A program made the translations under genes and the position numbers. From an uncultured Elusimicrobium sp. (GTDB lineage Bacteria > Elusimicrobiota > Elusimicrobia > Elusimicrobiales > Elusimicrobiaceae): DNA of 17,088 nucleotides. The stretch spans positions 1 to 17,088 of the forward strand of contig CALAFB010000046.1 in NCBI GenBank assembly GCA_937891135.1, read 5' to 3'. Positions 13,891 to 17,088 of this stretch are shown piece by piece. A model generated the notes under the pieces. It worked only from the letters and a program-made list of their open reading frames with translations, searched no databases and was not told where the DNA came from. Numbering within the stretch: position 1 is the first letter of the stretch; the number at the start of each line of letters is the position of its first letter.

Positions 13891-13919
13891 ATTATAACAA
13901 TTTTAAAAACTTTGCTCAA
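13891..13919 (-). promoter_or_regulatory. Promoter of tRNA-Ser
   Basis: Reading leftward, TTGAGC (13919-13914), a 17-base spacer and a perfect TATAAT (13896-13891), with the start expected about 6 bases before the mature tRNA. The -35 lies inside the last codons of the epimerase gene, so the tRNA has its own promoter and may also receive read-through from the exb operon. Confidence 0.6.
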
Positions 13920-14859
13920 GACCTTTTTTAAGCGGTGTAAATTTTTGTCCTGTGAGCGTACGCCACTTGGCCGAACTACATATCCAATGCCCGGGAATAG
14001 TAGCCTCTACCACTTTATCGTAATTAAGTGCCGGTGTAATGCCTGTGAGTCGGGCCGCCAGTTCATAACCAAATGCGGCTACCCGCATCAGCCATACAGG
14101 AGCCTTGGGCATAAACGGTTTTTTGACATGCATTGCTTTCGCCATTTCTGTAATAAAATAATCCCAGGTATACCAAGTTTCTTCCGCAATAAAATAGGTT
14201 TGGCGGTTGGTATCCGGGCGTTGGTAGGCTTGGAACAAAGCTTCTACTAAATCCCCTACATAAACAAAACTAAAATAGCCGTTTCCCGAGGTATTTACCA
14301 TCAGTCCGCGTTTGACCCAGGAAGCAATTTTAGAAACCCCGGAATCATTTTTCCCGTATACGATTGGCGGACGGATTACGGTGCGTTTAATGCGCGGGCT
14401 CAAACGGCGTATGGCATATTCTCCGGCTAATTTGGTACGGCCATAATCCGATACCGGAAGCGGTGAATAAAATTCCACACGCGGACGTTTAGGGCTCTTG
14501 GCGTATCCGCTGGCAGCTAAACTGGATACGTGAACAAAGGTACGTAGCGTGCTGATTTTATTGGCAGCAGATACGATATTTTTCACAGCGGTTACGTTTC
14601 CTTTTTTAAAATCTTCATAAGAAAATCCAAACAAAGTACCTGCCAAATTAAAAATTCCTTCCCCCCCTTCCAGGGCTTGGGCGATACTATTTGGGTCATT
14701 ATAATTAACCGTGTGGATGCTAACATCGGGATTCGCGGGGGCCCGGTTGGGTTTGCGGCGTGTTAAAATACGCACCCGGTACCCTTCCTGCAAGAGTTTA
14801 TCGGTAAGTGCCCGGCCGATAAAACCGTTCCCGCCGGTAATAATGACAAGGGGTTTCAT
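13903..14859 (-). CDS. NAD(P)-dependent extended SDR, nucleotide-sugar epimerase/dehydratase-like
   Basis: This 318-aa protein has the dinucleotide loop GGNGFIG (9-15), Ser112/113 in HVSSLAASG and the catalytic Tyr139-xxx-Lys143 (YGRTK). RPPIVYG and FVYVGDLVEAL follow, all standard for extended short-chain dehydrogenases. It differs clearly from the epimerase at 8894 and lacks the features that would name a sugar substrate. The C-terminal third is basic, with a hydrophobic stretch (APVWLMRVAAFGYELAARL), recalling NDUFA9- or 3beta-HSD-like relatives. It is the last gene of the exb operon; its ATG follows the stop of the preceding gene by 2 bases, suggesting coupled translation. Why an SDR sits with ExbBD/TonB-like genes is unclear. 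Confidence 0.8.
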   Translation of the reverse strand: MKPLVIITGGNGFIGRALTDKLLQEGYRVRILTRRKPNRAPANPDVSIHTVNYNDPNSIAQALEGGEGIFNLAGTLFGFSYEDFKKGNVTAVKNIVSAANKISTLRTFVHVSSLAASGYAKSPKRPRVEFYSPLPVSDYGRTKLAGEYAIRRLSPRIKRTVIRPPIVYGKNDSGVSKIASWVKRGLMVNTSGNGYFSFVYVGDLVEALFQAYQRPDTNRQTYFIAEETWYTWDYFITEMAKAMHVKKPFMPKAPVWLMRVAAFGYELAARLTGITPALNYDKVVEATIPGHWICSSAKWRTLTGQKFTPLKKGLEQSF

Positions 14860-14861
14860 AC

Positions 14862-15368
14862 TTAATCCTCTACCACAATATCTATTTTGGGCCGGGCTTT
14901 TTTAGCGGCTGCCCGGCGTGTTTTTTCAGCAGCGGCTTTTTTAGCAGCTTCTTCTGCTTCAGCTTTTGGATCACGTTGGTTGATGAAATTTTCACTACGG
15001 CGGGCATTACGTTTGTCAAAGGCAAAGTTAAACGAGAATTTCTGGATACCGCGCCGGATGTCTGCCCCGGTAGGAAGTTCCCCGTATTTTAATTTGTTAA
15101 TGGGGGCTACTTTATCATCTTGCGGGAAAAGCCATAACATGGAAACAAGCACACAAGCAATAAATATCCAACTTAAAAAGCGGTTAATACCTTCAAACCG
15201 GTGTAAACTAAAAATACTGTCTACAACGGCCATAATCAAAATAACCCCAGTTCCTAACAAAATAAATACGCCAGCAAACGTCCATCCGGCCGTGCCAAAA
15301 TTGGGGTATAAAATCATAATAAGCAACACACACAAACATAAACTAAAAAAACGCTGAAGACCTGTCAT
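14862..15368 (-). CDS. Small membrane protein of unknown function with charged C-terminal tail
   Basis: This 168-aa protein has three hydrophobic helices (about 5-20, 28-50, 65-81), then a soluble tail. The tail contains a long Ala/Lys/Glu/Arg helix (about 134-160) and the acidic end IDIVVED. I do not recognise it. The ATG at 15368 was chosen because GGAGAA lies just upstream and because it follows the TonB-like stop by one base; an earlier in-frame ATG (15440) would overlap 70 bases of the TonB-like gene with non-membrane sequence. Its place between tonB-like and SDR genes, with tight spacing, suggests it is made together with the energy-transducing proteins. Confidence 0.7.
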   Translation of the reverse strand: MTGLQRFFSLCLCVLLIMILYPNFGTAGWTFAGVFILLGTGVILIMAVVDSIFSLHRFEGINRFLSWIFIACVLVSMLWLFPQDDKVAPINKLKYGELPTGADIRRGIQKFSFNFAFDKRNARRSENFINQRDPKAEAEEAAKKAAAEKTRRAAAKKARPKIDIVVED

Positions 15369-15369
15369 A

Positions 15370-16047
15370 CTAATTCTCCTGTTTAAATTCCACCGATACG
15401 GTGAGTTCATCTTTTTCATAATACATCGGCAGCGGTGCAAACGGTCCTGCGTTTATTACCGCCGAAGATGCAGCAAAATCAAACGTATCATCATTGGAAG
15501 AACGTTCAATTTTGAGGTTTTTAATTTTACCGTCGCGCGCAATTGCAAAAGATACTAAGGCGGCCAGTTCGCTGCCAGCGGGACGGCATTTTTCCCATTC
15601 AACCCATAAGGAATTACGCACTTGGGTAATATACCAAGGGTACGGGAAATTGGCAAAATCCGTCGTAATATTGCCGCCGTTAAAACTGCCTTCCTGATCA
15701 GCGGGGGCGGATTCTTTTTCTTCTTCCAAAATGCTGGGGGCCGCTAACGGAACGGCCGGCTTTTTGGTTTCTTTTTTAGTAGAAATCTCTGTCTTAGAAA
15801 CATACGCTTTTTTAGCCGGGGTTTTAACCGGCTCGGGCGGGGCAACCGCTTCTTTGGCAGGTGCCGGGGCTTTAATATCTGTCTTAGTGGAAGAAGCCGG
15901 TGCCGTAACCGCTTGCACTTTACCGGTACCGATAAAGTCAATTGTGTACGTAGCATTTGGCTTCTTAGAGCCGGGTGCCATCAGTAAGAAAATACACAGC
16001 ACAGCCAACGCATGCAGCCCGCCGGAATAAACAAGATACCAATTCAT
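15370..16047 (-). CDS. TonB/TolA-family energy transducer
   Basis: This 225-aa protein has one N-terminal anchor (about 8-24). A periplasm-spanning Pro/Ala/Lys/Glu-rich segment follows (about 45-118), with PAPAKEAVAPPEPVKTPAKK typical of TonB-like linkers. The C-terminal domain (about 130-225) has PYPWYITQVRNSLWVEWE, then a beta-alpha-beta pattern (VSFAIARDGKIKNLKIERSS, then SAVINAGPFAPLP). This last pattern matches the TonB/TolA C-terminal family. It carries proton-motive energy from the ExbB/ExbD motor to an outer-membrane partner. Whether it works as TonB or TolA is open; no TolB or Pal is in the window. The start codon overlaps the exbD stop by one base (TGATG), a strong sign of coupled translation. 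Confidence 0.85.
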   Translation of the reverse strand: MNWYLVYSGGLHALAVLCIFLLMAPGSKKPNATYTIDFIGTGKVQAVTAPASSTKTDIKAPAPAKEAVAPPEPVKTPAKKAYVSKTEISTKKETKKPAVPLAAPSILEEEKESAPADQEGSFNGGNITTDFANFPYPWYITQVRNSLWVEWEKCRPAGSELAALVSFAIARDGKIKNLKIERSSNDDTFDFAASSAVINAGPFAPLPMYYEKDELTVSVEFKQEN

Positions 16048-16448
16048 CAGTTTTTAGCCAGTACGCCAATTCCCAATTTGGCGGCTCCTAACTTTTTAGC
16101 AATATCAAACACGTCTACTACTTGTTGGACCGGAACATTCTTATCGGCCTCTACTAAAATGGTTTTTTTGTTGGCTTTGCCCAAGCGCAGAATGAGTTCG
16201 CGCTCTAAGTTTTTAAACGGGACCGTTTTATTTAATACCGTAATCGTACCGTTTTTCTGGATTTCAATACGGATGACGTCCTCATCCGTTTGTGTGTTAA
16301 TGGCGTTAGATTTGGGCAAATCTACCGTCAGCTGCATTTGCACCAGTAGCGGGCTCATTACCATAAAAATAATCAGCAAAATTAAGGTAATGTCTATAAA
16401 CGGAACCATGTTAATTTCCGCCATGAGGCGGCGTTGTCTGCGTGCCAT
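16047..16448 (-). CDS. exbD: ExbD/TolR-family proton-channel subunit
   Basis: This 133-aa protein has a basic cytoplasmic N-terminus, one membrane helix and a periplasmic domain. AEINMVPFIDITLILLIIF (10-28) contains the essential membrane Asp at D19, preceded by the family's PxxD arrangement. The periplasmic part has the usual beta-strands (VIRIEIQKNGTITVLN), then KTILVEADKNVPVQQVVDVF and AAKLGIGV, with full length for the family. It forms the proton-driven motor with ExbB/TolQ, whose gene ends 3 bases upstream. TolR is the alternative name; the sequence alone does not decide. Confidence 0.92.
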   Translation of the reverse strand: MARRQRRLMAEINMVPFIDITLILLIIFMVMSPLLVQMQLTVDLPKSNAINTQTDEDVIRIEIQKNGTITVLNKTVPFKNLERELILRLGKANKKTILVEADKNVPVQQVVDVFDIAKKLGAAKLGIGVLAKN

Positions 16449-16451
16449 AAC

Positions 16452-16640
16452 TTATAACCCGGTAGAAGAAGATTTTGCGTAAATAAATTCTTGGGCAATA
16501 TTTTCCAGTTCCTGGGCAAAATAAGAGGTTTTGGACAAGAAATAGTTATACGCAATGACCGCCGGAATAGCCACAAACAACCCGGCCGCGGTGTTGACTA
16601 ACGCTTCGGCAATACCGGCTGCTACGTCAATTACGTGCAG
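16452..16640 (-). CDS. exbB: ExbB/TolQ/MotA-family proton-channel protein, C-terminal fragment
   Basis: Only the last 60 or so residues are present. IDVAAGIAEALVNTAAGLF then VAIPAVIAYNYFLSK is the highly conserved last membrane region of ExbB/TolQ, with the pore-lining Thr in VNTAAG. The tail ends FAQELENIAQEFIYAKSSST. The reading frame stays open to 17063, but upstream of about 16640 the residues no longer look like ExbB, which should show two further membrane helices. GC content also jumps there. The gene is cut by a sequence junction, not by a natural end. It is the first visible gene of the coupled operon with exbD, the tonB-like gene, a membrane protein and an SDR. Confidence 0.85.
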   Translation of the reverse strand: MHVIDVAAGIAEALVNTAAGLFVAIPAVIAYNYFLSKTSYFAQELENIAQEFIYAKSSSTGL

Positions 16641-16988
16641 GATATGTGCTATGACTTCAACAACCATGAGCTCTACTGGGCACAGCTTTACAGCACCAGC
16701 AGCGTCAGCTTCTATCGCGTAAGCACTAAGAACGGCGCCGTTGAGGATCTCGGCATGATCGGCGGCTCCGGTATGGAGGTCTGCGGTCTGTTCGTAGTTC
16801 CCGATGACGAGCCCGAGGCTCCCGAAAACGTAGCTGCCGAAGGCATCAAGCTCATCCCGCAGGAGATGGAGATCCGCGTCGGCGAGACCGGTCAGTTCAC
16901 CGCTGTCGTTACTCCCGTCAACGCCTCCAATAAGACTGTTGAGTGGGACGTCGACGATGACAGCATCATCGTCGTCGATCAGAACGGT
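16623..16988 (+). CDS. Fragment of a foreign cell-surface protein with Ig-like BIG2 domain (chimeric insert)
   Basis: This rightward frame, open at both ends, begins with a beta-propeller-like strand pair (YVQDMCYDFNNHELYWAQ). It passes through a linker with VVPDDEPEAPENV and enters a bacterial Ig-like BIG2 domain (GIKLIPQEMEIRVGETGQF, then VTPVNASNKTVEWDVDD). It stops at DQNG, where the domain should continue. GC is near 60% by hand count in two 60-base lines, against about 43% in the exbD line. Codon choice is rich in C/G third positions, unlike every other gene here. Such proteins are common in gut Firmicutes. The fragment replaces the rest of exbB, so it is most likely an assembly chimera. 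Confidence 0.7.
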
Positions 16989-17088
16989 TCTGCCGTTCCA
17001 CGAAGCCAGATTCAGATTCCGCTGTACGCCGTTCGCGTCGGTCTGCTTCCAGAACTCAAGCAACTGCTGATTCTCAAGGTTCGTCGCC
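16970..17088 (-). CDS. Fragment of a second foreign protein, possibly a phage structural protein
   Basis: The leftward frame from 17087 reads ATNLENQQLLEFWKQTDANG, then VQRNLNLASWNGRTVLIDD, and then falls into the antisense of the BIG2 fragment. The phrase NLASWNGRTVLIDD resembles segments of tailed-phage major capsid proteins, but that is recollection of a style and not a firm match. The window ends inside the gene. It reads opposite to the BIG2 fragment and shares about 19 bases with it (16970-16988), which suggests a second false join. Confidence 0.3.

Noticed and set aside
15369..15440. A 24-residue extension of the small membrane protein
   Set aside because: It overlaps the conserved end of the TonB-like gene; the ATG at 15368 has a good ribosome binding site and tight spacing.
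16452..17063. A single 203-residue leftward protein covering the whole right end
   Set aside because: Only the first 190 bases (16452-16640) look like ExbB. The rest is antisense to a clear BIG2 coding frame with different GC, so the long frame is a product of the join.
1..17088. CRISPR arrays, insertion sequences, integrases, toxin-antitoxin pairs
   Set aside because: No regularly spaced direct repeats, transposase motifs or terminal repeats were seen on either strand.

Overview
The window looks like a chromosomal stretch from a Gram-negative, moderate-to-low GC bacterium. It encodes outer-membrane and periplasmic machinery: a Wza-like lipoprotein, a beta-barrel with a C-terminal Phe, and ExbB/ExbD/TonB-like proteins. 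The pilin is of the type carried in many copies by Elusimicrobia, so a gut Elusimicrobiota relative is my best guess. That is an inference from protein style; no marker gene is present.

Layout. (i) 1-727: a type IV pilin gene with a structured leader and a terminator. (ii) 725-12299: an extracellular polysaccharide (EPS) region. rfbA and a Wzb-like tyrosine phosphatase run leftward. Divergent from them are a Wzy/O-antigen-ligase-family protein, a short Wza-like lipoprotein and a Wzc-like BY-kinase. Then come, leftward, an unknown secreted protein, a BBP2-type outer-membrane barrel and a VanZ-family protein. Last, rightward, come a UDP-hexose 4-epimerase-like enzyme, an initiating polyprenyl-phosphate sugar transferase and a secreted TIM-barrel glycosidase-like protein. 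(iii) 12457-13677: tandem paralogous secreted proteins of unknown function with a nearly identical C-terminal tail. (iv) 13790-13878: tRNA-Ser(GCU) with its own promoter. (v) 13903-16640: a tightly coupled leftward operon exbB(partial)-exbD-tonB-like-unknown membrane protein-SDR epimerase.

How it works together: the sugar transferase loads the first sugar on the lipid carrier, and RfbA and the epimerase supply nucleotide sugars. The Wzy-like protein polymerises or ligates. The kinase/phosphatase pair controls chain assembly, and the short Wza-like protein plus the beta-barrel probably form the export path. No Wzx flippase and no further glycosyltransferases are visible, so the pathway must be completed elsewhere. 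Several first genes of transcripts have a -10 box only 6-7 bases before the ATG and no Shine-Dalgarno, suggesting leaderless mRNAs; operon-internal genes have normal ribosome binding sites.

The last ~450 bases (from about 16,622) do not belong. GC rises to about 60%, exbB breaks off mid-domain, and the sequence becomes a rightward Ig-like (BIG2) surface protein fragment. From about 16,970 it becomes a leftward fragment that may be a phage structural protein. I read this as an assembly chimera, not biology.
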